Shown here: positions 33,402-42,116 of the stretch, one piece after another
Layout: each line of letters opens with the position of its first letter
How positions within the stretch are numbered: position 1 is the first letter of the stretch
Source of the DNA: Mycobacterium sp. E183
Lineage (GTDB): Bacteria; Actinomycetota; Actinomycetes; Mycobacteriales; Mycobacteriaceae
Direction: 5' to 3'
DNA length: 64,000 bases
Assembly (NCBI RefSeq): GCF_001667735.1
Contig: NZ_LZJN01000150.1
Coordinates: forward strand, 21,512-85,511
Translations under genes and position numbers: made by a program
Notes under the pieces: model-generated
Told to the model about the DNA's origin: nothing
What the model saw: the letters and a program-made list of their open reading frames with translations, nothing else
The model's database searches: none

Positions 33402-34672
33402 GCCACATTGGCCTGGCGGCGCGTCGCGTACACCTCGGCGAGAAATTGCTCGACGGCGACCGCGGTGTGCGCCGCGCGTGCCGAACCGAAGATGTCGAAA
33501 GCGTGCTGGGTGAACGGCAATTCGGCGTACACCACGGGCTGGGTGCTCACCTTGCGCAGTCGTTCGACGAACGCACGCGCCTGCTCGACGGGCACCAGCG
33601 AGTCGTTGCGGCCGTGCAGGACGAAGAACGGGGGAGCGTCGGCGGAAACGTGGTTGACCGGTGAAGCGGTGACGAACGGCTGCATGTTGGTCGACGGCCG
33701 TTGCTTGACAACGGATTTGACCAACAGCGCCGGCATCATCGGATGCATCGCGTCGTTGAACCGGGTGAAATCGTAGACGCCGTAGAACGGCACGGCCGCC
33801 TGGACCCGGGTGTCGGCGTCCTCGAAGCCGGGCTGAAATTCGGCGAAGTTGGGCGTGAGGGCGGCCAGCGACGAGAGGTGGCCGCCGGCCGAACCGCCGG
33901 TGATGGCGATGAATTCGGGATCGCCGCCGTACTCGGCGATGTGCGCCTTGACCCACGCCAGGGCGCGTTTGACGTCGACGATGTGGGCGGGCCAGGTGTT
34001 GCGCGGGCTGTGCCGGTAGTTGATCGACACACAGATCCAGCCCAACTCCGCGAGGTGGCTCATCAACGGATGAGCTTGTCCGCGTTTGTTTCCCGTCGTC
34101 CAGGCGCCGCCCGGGATCTGGAACAGCACCGGGCCCTTGCCGGTGGGGTCCAGATCGGGACGGCGCCAGATGTCCAGGTAGTTGGCGCTGCCGTATTCGC
34201 CGTAGCTGATGTTGGAGTCGTGGGCGTAGTCGCGATAGATGCGCATCATCCGCAGCAGGCCCGGCGTCTTGGCGGTGCCACCGCCGGCCGGCCGGCGCCA
34301 CAGATCACCCGATTCGGTGAGACGAGACGCGCCAAGGCCCTCGTCCAGCGCCTCGGTCAGCGGAATGTTGGCCTTGTGCCCGGCGCGGCTGAAGTTCAGC
34401 AGGCCGAGCGCGGACACGCCCGCCACCGTCCACGCCGCGAATCGCACCGGCCGGGTGAGGCGTCGGGCCGTCAACGCCAAGCCCCCGAGCTGACTGACGA
34501 GCGTTTGCAGCGGCAACTCGGTGACGACCACGCCGAACATGAACGAGAAGAGCGAGGCGTATCCGCTGCGCGCCAACGGCCGGTAGGCGTTGAGCGTGGA
34601 CACCGCGGTCACCGCCGTGACGATCAACGAGCCGATCTGCCGGATGACATGCATGATTCGAGCTGTCCGCAT
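33398..34672 (-). CDS. lipM: Membrane-anchored esterase/lipase LipM-like (HSL-type alpha/beta hydrolase)
   Basis: 424 residues. Two or three N-terminal hydrophobic segments (IGSLIVTAVTAVSTL, SLFSFMFGVVVTELPL, FAAWTVAGVSALGLL) anchor a catalytic domain beginning near residue 140. The oxyanion motif is IPGGAW, the nucleophile elbow GGSAGGHLS, the Asp is in LHGRNDSLVP and the His in TQHAFD. It matches my memory of LipM (Rv2284), consistent with the neighbourhood. Hydrolyses short-chain esters; physiological lipid unknown. Confidence 0.8.
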   Translation of the reverse strand: MRTARIMHVIRQIGSLIVTAVTAVSTLNAYRPLARSGYASLFSFMFGVVVTELPLQTLVSQLGGLALTARRLTRPVRFAAWTVAGVSALGLLNFSRAGHKANIPLTEALDEGLGASRLTESGDLWRRPAGGGTAKTPGLLRMMRIYRDYAHDSNISYGEYGSANYLDIWRRPDLDPTGKGPVLFQIPGGAWTTGNKRGQAHPLMSHLAELGWICVSINYRHSPRNTWPAHIVDVKRALAWVKAHIAEYGGDPEFIAITGGSAGGHLSSLAALTPNFAEFQPGFEDADTRVQAAVPFYGVYDFTRFNDAMHPMMPALLVKSVVKQRPSTNMQPFVTASPVNHVSADAPPFFVLHGRNDSLVPVEQARAFVERLRKVSTQPVVYAELPFTQHAFDIFGSARAAHTAVAVEQFLAEVYATRRQANVA

Positions 34673-34780
34673 GGGCTCACCTTACGAGGTGGGGTTTTGG
34701 GATCGGTAGGCACGCGTACGGTGCCTACTTACCGCACAAGACCGCTGCGTCGAGCGGCGACGGACGGAACGGACCCGGCG

Positions 34781-35452
34781 ATGACCATGACCCTGAAGGC
34801 GTCGCTGGCGGCGGCCGCCTGCGCCGTGACCGCCCTCTCGTCCGCCGGGACGGCCAGCGCCCAATCCGCCTGCGCCGACGTCGGCGGAACCGTCGACACG
34901 GCGCAGATCTGCCGGGGCCACATCGTGACGACCACCTACACGCTCGACTTGAGCTTTCCCGTCGGCTATCCCGACCAGGCGCCCCTCGCCGACTACGTGA
35001 CCCACACGCGAGACGAATGGGCCGACGACGCCAAGGCGCATCCGCCCGGCGACCGGCCGCCCTACCTGCTGACCATCACCGGGACCGCCTTCCGGTCCGG
35101 TGCGCTTACTTCCGGCACCCAGACCGTGGTGCTGGACATGAACCAGGACCTCGGCGCCCACCCGGTGACGTCGTACAAGGCCTTCACCTACGACCTCGGC
35201 AAGCGCGCGCCCATCACCTTCGACACGCTGTTCAAGCCGGGCGCCAACCCGTTGGCCGTGCTAAACCCGATCGTCCGGCGCGAGCTCGGCCCGCTTCCGT
35301 TCGGCGACCCCGGGGTGGACGCGTACCAGAACTTCGCGCTCACCGACGACGCCGTGATCTTCTTCTTCAGCCAGGGGCAGGTGCTCGCGCAGGTCGACGG
35401 ACCCCAACGGCTCTCGGTGCCGCGTACCGAACTCGCGTCGTTGCTCGGGTGA
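34781..35452 (+). CDS. Secreted TB22.2/MPT64-like protein (RsiV-type DUF3298 domain)
   Basis: 223 residues. Signal peptide KASLAAAACAVTALSSAGTASA with cleavage about residue 26, then SACADVGGTVDTAQIC with a likely disulfide. FPVGYPDQAPLADYVTHTRDEW, SYKAFTYDLGKRAPITFDTLFKPG and YQNFALTDDAVIFFFSQGQ match the TB22.2 (Rv3036c)/MPT64 family, whose members resemble RsiV and some have esterase activity. ATG 34781 starts; a second ATG 6 bp later is possible. Divergent from lipM. Confidence 0.82.
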   Translation: MTMTLKASLAAAACAVTALSSAGTASAQSACADVGGTVDTAQICRGHIVTTTYTLDLSFPVGYPDQAPLADYVTHTRDEWADDAKAHPPGDRPPYLLTITGTAFRSGALTSGTQTVVLDMNQDLGAHPVTSYKAFTYDLGKRAPITFDTLFKPGANPLAVLNPIVRRELGPLPFGDPGVDAYQNFALTDDAVIFFFSQGQVLAQVDGPQRLSVPRTELASLLG

Positions 35453-35458
35453 GGCGGC

Positions 35459-35785
35459 CTAGGTGGCTTCGGCCCGGCTCTCGAGGTTCTTGACCGCGGC
35501 GGGGTCGTTCTCGGTCAGCCCCACCTTGGCCGCGCCGCCGGGGGAGCCGAGCTCGGTGAAGAAGTCCGCGTTGATCTGGGTGTACTCGCCGTATTCGGCG
35601 GGCACGTCGTCCTCGTAGTAGATCGACTCAACCGGGCACACCGGCTCGCACGCGCCGCAGTCCACACACTCGTCGGGGTGGATGTAGAGCATCCGCGCGC
35701 CCTCGTAGATGCAGTCGACGGGACATTCCTCGATGCACGCCTTGTCCTTGATGTCGACGCACGGTTCGGCGATCACATAGGCCAC
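35459..35785 (-). CDS. 7Fe ferredoxin ([3Fe-4S][4Fe-4S])
   Basis: 108 residues. Cysteines C9, C17, C21, C25 and the ECVDCGACEPVCPVESI cluster (about 39-53) bind the two clusters; the acidic C-terminal tail is typical of mycobacterial FdxA/FdxC. Electron donor to P450s or to sulfite reductase. A TTGTG-N4-CACAA palindrome in its promoter also precedes sirA, whose product needs reduced ferredoxin. Divergent from the LysR gene. Confidence 0.9.
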   Translation of the reverse strand: MAYVIAEPCVDIKDKACIEECPVDCIYEGARMLYIHPDECVDCGACEPVCPVESIYYEDDVPAEYGEYTQINADFFTELGSPGGAAKVGLTENDPAAVKNLESRAEAT

Positions 35786-35899
35786 AAGCGTTGTCCTTCC
35801 TTGTCTGGCTGGCTAATTTAGCGCGGCCGACGCGCTACCGGCCAGGGTCATCCGTTCCATCGTTCTCGTCCCGACCGGGCGAGAGTAGGCCACGCGGCG

Positions 35900-35933
35900 T
35901 TGTGGAGTCACAAGCTATCGTTGTGTCACACGA
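35900..35933. promoter_or_regulatory. TTGTG-N4-CACAA palindrome and second half-site, ferredoxin/LysR intergenic
   Basis: TTGTG-gagt-CACAA at 35900-35913, followed by a compressed TTGTG-t-CACA at 35921-35930. The N4 form recurs at 40247-40260 before sirA. Length and symmetry fit LysR (T-N11-A type) recognition. Confidence 0.55.
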
Positions 35934-35953
35934 ATTGATTGTGATGTGATGCC

Positions 35954-36889
35954 ATGCCGCTCAGCCCCCGGATGCCCGAGCTCGCCTCGTTCGAGGTGTT
36001 TCTGGCGATCGCCGAAACCGGCAGCCTGGGCCGCGCCGCGCGCGAACTCGGGCTGACGCAGCAGGCCATTTCGCGGCGGCTCGCGTCGATGGAGGCCCAG
36101 ATCGGGGTCACGCTGGCGGTGCGCACCACCCGCGGTTCGCAGCTGACGCCCGCGGGCCTGATCGTCGCCGACTGGGCGAGACGGTTGCTCGAGGTCGCCA
36201 CCGAGATCGACGCGGGCATGGGCTCGCTGCGCAAGGAGGGCCGCGAGCGGGTCCGGGTGGCGGCCAGTCAGACGATCTCCGAACAGCTGATGCCGCACTG
36301 GCTGCTGTCGCTGCAGACCGAGGCGACGCGGCGCGGCGGCTCCGCGCCCCAGGTGATTCTGACGGCCACCAACAGCGAGCACGCCATCGCCGCGGTCCGC
36401 GACGGCAGCGTCGATCTCGGATTCGTCGAAAATCCCGGCACGCCAACGGGTCTGGGTACCTGCGTGGTGGGCCAGGACGAGTTGGTGATCGTGGTGCCGC
36501 CGGGCCACAAGTGGACGCGGCGGGCGGTGTCCGCCCGCGAACTCGCGGAGACCCCGCTCGTCGCGCGCGAACCGCATTCGGGCATCCGGGATTCGCTGAC
36601 GGTGGCCTTGCGTCGGGTGCTGGGCGAGGACATGGAACAGGCTCCACCGGTGCTGGAGCTGACGTCGGCCGCCGCGATGCGCGCGGCCGTGCTCGCCGGG
36701 GCGGGACCGGCGGCGATGAGCCGGCTTGCGGTGGCCGACGACCTGGCCGTCGGGCGGCTGAGCGCGGTCACGATCCCGAAGTTGGACCTGCGGCGGAAGT
36801 TTCGCGCCATCTGGGTGGGCGGGCGCACGCCACCGGCGGGGGCGGTGCGAGACATGTTGAGCCACATCGTCAGCCGGGTTAGGGCCTAG
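35954..36889 (+). CDS. LysR-family transcriptional regulator
   Basis: 311 residues. N-terminal HTH ELASFEVFLAIAETGSLGRAARELGLTQQAISRRLASMEAQIG (about 9-51), then a periplasmic-binding-protein-like effector domain (about 95-300) with VDLGFVENPG. It corresponds by position to Rv2282c. It may bind the palindromes at 35900 and 40247 and so link the ferredoxin with sulfur-assimilation genes. The effector is unknown. Confidence 0.9.
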   Translation: MPLSPRMPELASFEVFLAIAETGSLGRAARELGLTQQAISRRLASMEAQIGVTLAVRTTRGSQLTPAGLIVADWARRLLEVATEIDAGMGSLRKEGRERVRVAASQTISEQLMPHWLLSLQTEATRRGGSAPQVILTATNSEHAIAAVRDGSVDLGFVENPGTPTGLGTCVVGQDELVIVVPPGHKWTRRAVSARELAETPLVAREPHSGIRDSLTVALRRVLGEDMEQAPPVLELTSAAAMRAAVLAGAGPAAMSRLAVADDLAVGRLSAVTIPKLDLRRKFRAIWVGGRTPPAGAVRDMLSHIVSRVRA

Positions 36890-36952
36890 GGTTTGCCGCC
36901 AACGTCGAGTTGTCGTGGGAATTCGCGGCGTATCCCCGCAACAAGTCGACGT

Positions 36953-37669
36953 TCATGCGGCGGCGTCGGCTGCCAGCGCCTCGTCGTAGCGGTCGAGCAC
37001 CGTCTCGGCGACCAGGCGGTGCGCGCCCAGGGGCGCGGCCATCGGAATACCGTTGTCCCGCGCGAAGGTTGAGACGCCGTCGGTGAGCAGCCCCGGCGCC
37101 AGGAACCAGGGCGCGATCACGAGCCGGCGCGCGCCGCGGCGACGCAGGTGGGCGGCGGCTTGGTGCACCGACGCCTCGGGCCGGGTTGCGAACGCCGTCG
37201 TCGCCCCGGCCCACCGGGTGCCGACCGCCAGCCTGGACGCGACCTTCGCGGTGCGCACGTTCGCCGCGGCGTTGGACGAGCCGATCGCGACGACCATCAC
37301 GCCGAGGTCGTCGTCAGCCGCGGATACCCCGACCTCGGTGAGGCGTTCGCGCAGCACGGAAACCAGCCGCCCGTCCTCGCCGAGCACGCCGGCCTGCCGG
37401 ACGCCGTGGGCCCCGGCTTCGGCGATCTGCTTGGGGATGTCCAGGCGCGCGTGGTAGGCGCTGGCCAGCAGGAACGGGGTGACCACCGCGTGGCGGCTGT
37501 CCGGGAGGGCGGCCAGCACGTCGACGAAATTGGGTTCGTTGAGCTCGAGGAACGCCAGCCGCACGTCCAGGTCGGGCCGCATGCCCGCCAGCCGGTCGGC
37601 CAGCGCCCGCGCGTTCGCGCCCGAGCGCGGGTCCCGGCTGCCGTGGGCGGTGAGTACGAGCGTGCTCAT
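36953..37669 (-). CDS. Sirohydrochlorin chelatase-like protein (CbiX/Che1)
   Basis: 238 residues. LVLTAHGSRDPRSGANARALADRLA (about 4-28) carries the catalytic His of class II chelatases, and the second half repeats the fold (VMVVAIGSSNAAANV). Inserts Fe2+ into sirohydrochlorin to make siroheme for SirA. ATG 37669 overlaps the cysH stop (ATGA). Third gene of the sirA-cysH-chelatase operon, as Rv2393 in M. tuberculosis. An upstream in-frame ATG at 37687 would overlap cysH further. Confidence 0.88.
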   Translation of the reverse strand: MSTLVLTAHGSRDPRSGANARALADRLAGMRPDLDVRLAFLELNEPNFVDVLAALPDSRHAVVTPFLLASAYHARLDIPKQIAEAGAHGVRQAGVLGEDGRLVSVLRERLTEVGVSAADDDLGVMVVAIGSSNAAANVRTAKVASRLAVGTRWAGATTAFATRPEASVHQAAAHLRRRGARRLVIAPWFLAPGLLTDGVSTFARDNGIPMAAPLGAHRLVAETVLDRYDEALAADAAA

Positions 37670-38403
37670 GAGGCGTGTAACCCGCATTCGATCTTGTTTC
37701 GTCCCCGCCAGCGCCCGCTGCGAGGATCGTCACCCTCGGCCGGCTTGCTGGTGCAGGGTGCGCAGCCGATCGACGGGTAGCCCTCCTCGACCAGCGGGTT
37801 GACCAGAACGTTGTGGCGCTCGATGTAGTCCTGCACGTCCTCGTCGGTCCAGGCCGCGATCGGGTTGACCTTGATGAGCTTGAACGACTCGTCGAAGCTG
37901 ATCAGCGGGGCGTTGGCGCGGGTGGCGGCCTCCGCCCGGCGCAACCCGCTCACCCACGCGGCGTAGCCGCGCAGCGCGCGCCGCAGCGGGAGAACCTTAC
38001 GCAGGCGGCAGCATTCGTTGGGGTCGCGGGCGAACAGGTCCTTGCCCAGCAGCTCGTCCTGCTCGGCGACCGTGTGTTCGGGCGTGACGTTGAGCAGGTG
38101 AATGTCGTAGACGGACTCGACCGCGTCGCGGGTGCCGATGGTTTCGGCGAAGTGGTAGCCGGTGTCCAGGAACAGCACCGGCACGCCCGGCCGGACATCG
38201 GACGCGAGCGAAACCACCACGGCGTCTTGCATATTGGCGGCCACCACGTATTTGCAGTTGGCCCCGTCGCGGGGGCCGTCGACGCCGCCGAAGTGTTCGT
38301 CGGTCCAGCGCAGGATGTCGGTGGCATCGGCGTCCGCCATTTCCGCCGCGCCGCGTTCGGCCAGTTTGCGCAGCTGGTCTTCGGTGAAGTTCATCGCGAC
38401 CAT
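37666..38403 (-). CDS. cysH: Adenylylsulfate (APS) reductase
   Basis: 245 residues. The 4Fe-4S cysteine motif is split as ECCRLRKV (about 150) and GCAPCT (about 232), which marks APS rather than PAPS reductase. FLDTGYHFAETIGTRD is the substrate-binding segment and the C-terminal ECGLHAS holds the catalytic Cys. Reduces APS to sulfite with thioredoxin. ATG 38403; ATG 38394 is possible. Middle gene of the sulfate-reduction operon, overlapping the chelatase start. Confidence 0.93.
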   Translation of the reverse strand: MVAMNFTEDQLRKLAERGAAEMADADATDILRWTDEHFGGVDGPRDGANCKYVVAANMQDAVVVSLASDVRPGVPVLFLDTGYHFAETIGTRDAVESVYDIHLLNVTPEHTVAEQDELLGKDLFARDPNECCRLRKVLPLRRALRGYAAWVSGLRRAEAATRANAPLISFDESFKLIKVNPIAAWTDEDVQDYIERHNVLVNPLVEEGYPSIGCAPCTSKPAEGDDPRSGRWRGRNKIECGLHAS

Positions 38404-38420
38404 GGCGTGGTCCTCAACTC

Positions 38421-40088
38421 CTATCGCAGGTCGGCCTCGTCGGCGCGCAGGGCCCACGACGCGAAGCGCTCACCGCCGTCGCGCTGCTCGAGGAACTTGC
38501 GGGTCACCCGGTCGATGTAGTCGCCGAGCTCGTCACTGGTCACCTTGTGCTGGCGCAACTTTCGGCCGAACCCGCTGGCCTCGCCGAGGCCGCCGCCCAG
38601 GTGAACCTGGAATCCCTCGACGGAGTTGCCCTGGCCGTCGTCGATCCATTGGCCCTTGAAGCCGATGTCGGCGACCTGGATGCGCGCGCACGAGTTCGGG
38701 CACCCATTGAGGTGGACGCTGATCGGCACGTCGAGCCTGGGGTCGACGTCGGCCAGGCGCTGTTCCAGCTCGGGCACCAAAGTCTGTGTGCGCACTCGGG
38801 TTTCGGCGAAGGACAGTTTGCAGAACTCGATGCCGGTGCAGGCCATGGTGTTCTTGCGCCACGCGGAGGGCCGCGACGGCAGGCCCAGCGCGTCCAGCGC
38901 GGCGACGGTCTCGTCGACCAAGGCGTCGGGCACGTCGAGGATGACCAGCTTCTGGAACGGGGTCAGCCGGGCGCGGTCGGAGCCGACCTTTTCCATCAGG
39001 TCGGCCACCGCCGACAGCGTCGCGCCGGAGACCCGGCCGGCGATCGGGGCGACGCCAATGGCGTTGAGCCCGTTCTTGATCTTCTGCACGCCGACGTGGT
39101 CGATGGTTTGCGTGACCGGTGCGGGGGCCGGGCCGTCGATGAGCGGCCGGTGGAGGTATTCGGTTTCGAGGACCTCGCGGAACTTTTCGACGCCCCAGTC
39201 CTTGATCAGGAACTTCAGCCGCGCCTTGGCGCGCATCCGCCGGTAGCCGTAGTCGCGGAACAGCCGGGTCACGGCCTCCCAGACGTCGGGCACCTCGTCC
39301 AGCGGCACCCACACCCCGACCCGCTGGGCCAGCATCGGGTTGGTCGACAGGCCGCCACCCACCCACAGATCCAGGCCGGGGCCGTGCTCGGGGTGGTCGA
39401 CGCCGACGAACGCGACGTCGTGGGTCTCGTGGGAGACGTCTTGCAGGCCGGACACCGCGGTCTTGTACTTGCGCGGCAGGTTCGCGTACTCGGGGTTGTT
39501 CAGGGAACGCCGGACGATCTCATCGATCGCGGGCGTCGGGTCGAGCACCTCGTCGAGCGAATCGCCGGCCAGCGGCGAACCGTGGATGCCGCGCGGGCAG
39601 TCGCCGCAGGCTTCCGTCGTCTGCAGCCCCACTTCGTCCAGGCGACGCCAGATCTCGGGGACGTCCTCGATGCGGATCCAGTGCAGCTGCAGGTTTTCCC
39701 GGTCGCTGATGTCGGCGGTGTCGCGGGCGAATTCGGTCGAGATCTGGCCGAGGACGCGCATCGAGTGCGCCGTCAACGGCTTGCCGTCGGTGCGGACCCG
39801 CATCATGAAGTACTTGGCTTCGATCTTGTCGGTGTTGTCGTCGCCGGTCCAGCTGCCGTCGTAACCCTGCTCGCGTTGGGTGTACAGGCCCATCCAGCGG
39901 AAGCGCCCGCGCAGGTCGGAGTGGTCGATGCTGTCGAAGCCCTGCTTGGCGTAGACGTTGACGATGCGGTCGCGCACGTTCAGCGGTGCGTCGTCGTTCT
40001 TGATCTTCTCGGTGTCGTTGAGCGGTTCGCGGTCACCCAGCGCCCACTGGCCCTCGCTGCGGGTCTTGGCGGGACGTGCTGCGGTCAT
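38421..40088 (-). CDS. sirA: Ferredoxin-dependent sulfite reductase (siroheme/4Fe-4S)
   Basis: 555 residues, matching M. tuberculosis SirA/NirA (Rv2391). The cluster/siroheme ligands are ACTGIEFCKLSFAETR (about 415) and NGCPNSCARIQVADIGF (about 457). ENLQLHWI and GDCPRGIHGSP near residue 125-165 complete the active site. Reduces sulfite to sulfide, using ferredoxin electrons. First gene of the operon. ATG 40088 follows GAAGGAGACACC. A ferredoxin gene with a matching promoter palindrome lies at 35459. Confidence 0.93.
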   Translation of the reverse strand: MTAARPAKTRSEGQWALGDREPLNDTEKIKNDDAPLNVRDRIVNVYAKQGFDSIDHSDLRGRFRWMGLYTQREQGYDGSWTGDDNTDKIEAKYFMMRVRTDGKPLTAHSMRVLGQISTEFARDTADISDRENLQLHWIRIEDVPEIWRRLDEVGLQTTEACGDCPRGIHGSPLAGDSLDEVLDPTPAIDEIVRRSLNNPEYANLPRKYKTAVSGLQDVSHETHDVAFVGVDHPEHGPGLDLWVGGGLSTNPMLAQRVGVWVPLDEVPDVWEAVTRLFRDYGYRRMRAKARLKFLIKDWGVEKFREVLETEYLHRPLIDGPAPAPVTQTIDHVGVQKIKNGLNAIGVAPIAGRVSGATLSAVADLMEKVGSDRARLTPFQKLVILDVPDALVDETVAALDALGLPSRPSAWRKNTMACTGIEFCKLSFAETRVRTQTLVPELEQRLADVDPRLDVPISVHLNGCPNSCARIQVADIGFKGQWIDDGQGNSVEGFQVHLGGGLGEASGFGRKLRQHKVTSDELGDYIDRVTRKFLEQRDGGERFASWALRADEADLR

Positions 40089-40246
40089 TGGTGTCTCCTT
40101 CGCGGTGCCGGACGGCTTAGGGCTGCTGTCCGCGGCATCGACGCGATGATGTTGTCAGTCAGAGGTGAGCGCGGGCGCTCCGTTGCGCCCACGTCTCATG
40201 GCTTCATACTGCCGGGGTCAGGCATAGGGGAGTAGAGGTCGCGCCG

Positions 40247-40260
40247 TTGTGAGGGCACAA
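40247..40260. promoter_or_regulatory. TTGTG-N4-CACAA palindrome upstream of sirA
   Basis: GTTGTG-aggg-CACAACC, same arrangement as at 35900, with another TTGTG 8 bp further. It lies 159 bp before sirA and about 80 bp before the divergent DinB-like gene. Candidate site of the LysR at 35954. Confidence 0.5.
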
Positions 40261-40340
40261 CCGTTGGTTGTGTGCGCGGGTTCACTGATCGATGTTGTCA
40301 GGCAATGGGTTTTGTCGGTCCAGCCGTACAATTCGCCTGC

Positions 40341-40979
40341 ATGGGCGGTGTTTCGCTCGAGGGTCTTGAACGTGGGGCGCTGTGCGATCTTTTCGGCGAA
40401 TTGGGCCCTTCCGTGCCCACGCTGCTCCAGGGTTGGACCGCTCACGATCTCGCCGCCCATTTGGTGTTGCGGGAGCGCGATGTCGTCGCGGGGCCGTGCC
40501 TCGTGTTGCCCGGCCCGTTCCAGCGGTTCGCCGAGCGGCGCCGGAAGGTGTTGGTGCGACGGGATTTCGGTTGGCTCGTCGCGCGGATCCGGTCCGGTCC
40601 GCCGGCCGGGTTCTTCCGCATCGGATGGGTTCGCGCGCTAGCGAACCTCAACGAGTTCTTCGTCCATCACGAGGATGTCCGCCGGGTCAACGGACTGCCG
40701 CCGCGTCAGTTGACGGCGGACATGGACGCCGCGTTGTGGCGCAACGTTCGGCGCGGGGGGCGGTATCTGAGTCGGCGGCTCGGGGGCTTCGGCCTTGAGG
40801 TTGCCTGGGCCGGTTCCGGCGAGCAGGTGACCGTCCGAGCGGGTGTGCCGGCATTGCTCAGCGGTCAACCGGGTGAGCTGCTGCTGTATCTCTTCGGCCG
40901 GCAGTCCGCGGCGCAGGTGGAGTTGAGTGGACCGCCGGATGCCGTCGCGGCCGTGCGTGCCGCCCACTTCGGGATGTGA
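40341..40979 (+). CDS. TIGR03085-like mycothiol-dependent maleylpyruvate-isomerase/DinB-fold protein
   Basis: 212 residues. The N-terminal helix (LEGLERGALCDLFGELGPSVPTLLQGWTAHDLAAHLVLRERD) carries the WTAHDLAAH..LRE metal-site pattern of DinB-like proteins, and FVHHEDVRR near 120 supplies another His. The family binds divalent metal and uses mycothiol in several members. ATG 40341 is chosen because the helix begins there; ATG 40305 and an upstream frame at 40272 exist. Function unknown. Confidence 0.75.
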   Translation: MGGVSLEGLERGALCDLFGELGPSVPTLLQGWTAHDLAAHLVLRERDVVAGPCLVLPGPFQRFAERRRKVLVRRDFGWLVARIRSGPPAGFFRIGWVRALANLNEFFVHHEDVRRVNGLPPRQLTADMDAALWRNVRRGGRYLSRRLGGFGLEVAWAGSGEQVTVRAGVPALLSGQPGELLLYLFGRQSAAQVELSGPPDAVAAVRAAHFGM

Positions 40980-41030
40980 GGCGGACCGCGTCGTCACACG
41001 CGCCACACCCGTCCCTGGAAGCGGAGGCGT

Positions 41031-41131
41031 CCAAAGTGCCCGCCTCGTAGCGACAACCGCCCATTCGGTCCGTCGGCCCATCCGGCGGCGCCCCACGCCC
41101 GCCCGTTGTCGCTACGAGGCGGGCACTTTGG
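41031..41131. repeat. Perfect 27-bp inverted repeat
   Basis: CCAAAGTGCCCGCCTCGTAG (first 20 of 27 bases, 41031-41057) recurs exactly as its reverse complement at 41105-41131, spaced by 47 bp. Such a long perfect palindrome is much longer than a terminator stem. It could be a mobile-element end pair or an intergenic repeat specific to this lineage. Confidence 0.85.
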
Positions 41132-41148
41132 CTAATCCCTCGAAATCG

Positions 41149-41236
41149 CGGGGAAGTCCGCGCGATCGCCCGGGGAAGCGCGCGATCGCCCGGGGAAGTC
41201 CGCGCGACCGACGGGGGAAGTCCGCGCGGCGAAACC
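41149..41236. repeat. Short degenerate tandem repeat (about 20-22 bp unit)
   Basis: Four copies of GGGGAAGTCCGCGCGATCGC-like units, one with a deletion (GGGGAAGCGCGCGATCGCC) and later ones with substitutions (…GACCGAC, …GGCGAA). Sits 65 bp before the acyltransferase start. No gene recognised in the 40980-41300 gap. Confidence 0.75.
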
Positions 41237-41300
41237 GGCGTCGCCGCGGAGCGGCGGGCGTACCATCAGCTCACGCTCAACGGCGAGCGAGGGCAAAGAC

Positions 41301-42116
41301 ATGAACGACACCCACACCGACTCGACCGACGTCGACAAATGGGACCGCGATCTGACCGAACACGTCGTCGCGCTGACCCGGCCGATCGTCAAACGGTATT
41401 TCCGCTCCGAGGTGCGCGGCCTGGACAACCTTCCCGAAGGACCGTCGCTGGTGGTGGGTAACCATTCCGGCGGCATGCTGACGTTCGACCTGTCGGTGTT
41501 CGCCGTCGACTATTACGACACCTTCGGCTACGACCGCCCCCTCTACGCGCTCGCCTTCGACACCATCTTTTCCGGACCGGCCGCCGAGTTCTTCCGCCGC
41601 ACCGGCGTGATCCGCGCGACGCGCGAGAACGCCGCCAAGGCGCTGGCCTCGGGCGCGGTCGTGCTGGTGTTCCCGGGCGGCGACTACGACGTGTACCGGC
41701 CGACCCTGCAGGAGAACGTCGTCAACTTCGACGGCCGGACCGGCTACATCACCACCGCCCTGGAGGCGGACGTCCCGATCGTGCCCGCCGTCTCGATCGG
41801 CGGGCAGGAGAGCCAGCTGTTCCTGACGCGCGGACAGTGGCTGGCCCGCCTGCTTCGGCTCACCAAGTTCGAGCGCAGGTTCTTCCGAACGAACATCATG
41901 CCGGTCACGTTCGGTTTTCCGTTCGGCCTCAGCGTCCTGGCGCCGGTCAACATGCCGCTGCCCACCAAGATCGTCACCGAGGTCCTGCGGCCGATCGACC
42001 TTCGCCATTTCGGCGAGGCGCCCGACATCAAGCGACTCGACGCGCACGTGCGCTGGACGATGCAAAAAGCGCTCAAAGCCCTTGCCGCCCAACGCCACTT
42101 CCCGGTTATCGGTTAA
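41301..42116 (+). CDS. Lysophospholipid/acyl-glycerol acyltransferase-family protein (PlsC-like)
   Basis: 271 residues. The acceptor motif NHSGGMLTFD (about 54-63) and FPGGDYDVYRP (about 131) are PlsC/LPLAT-like; the usual HX4D spacing is altered to H-x-x-x-x-x-x-D, so the catalytic pair needs checking. Probably transfers acyl groups to a membrane lipid at the cytoplasmic face. ATG 41301 has a GAGGGCAAAGAC site. It shares a TTAA stop overlap with the convergent dehydrogenase gene. Similar to Rv1428c, as recalled. Confidence 0.75.
   Translation: MNDTHTDSTDVDKWDRDLTEHVVALTRPIVKRYFRSEVRGLDNLPEGPSLVVGNHSGGMLTFDLSVFAVDYYDTFGYDRPLYALAFDTIFSGPAAEFFRRTGVIRATRENAAKALASGAVVLVFPGGDYDVYRPTLQENVVNFDGRTGYITTALEADVPIVPAVSIGGQESQLFLTRGQWLARLLRLTKFERRFFRTNIMPVTFGFPFGLSVLAPVNMPLPTKIVTEVLRPIDLRHFGEAPDIKRLDAHVRWTMQKALKALAAQRHFPVIG

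Noticed and set aside
38547..40235. 562-codon plus-strand frame opposite sirA
   Set aside because: SirA motifs on minus are decisive; this frame is a codon-bias shadow.
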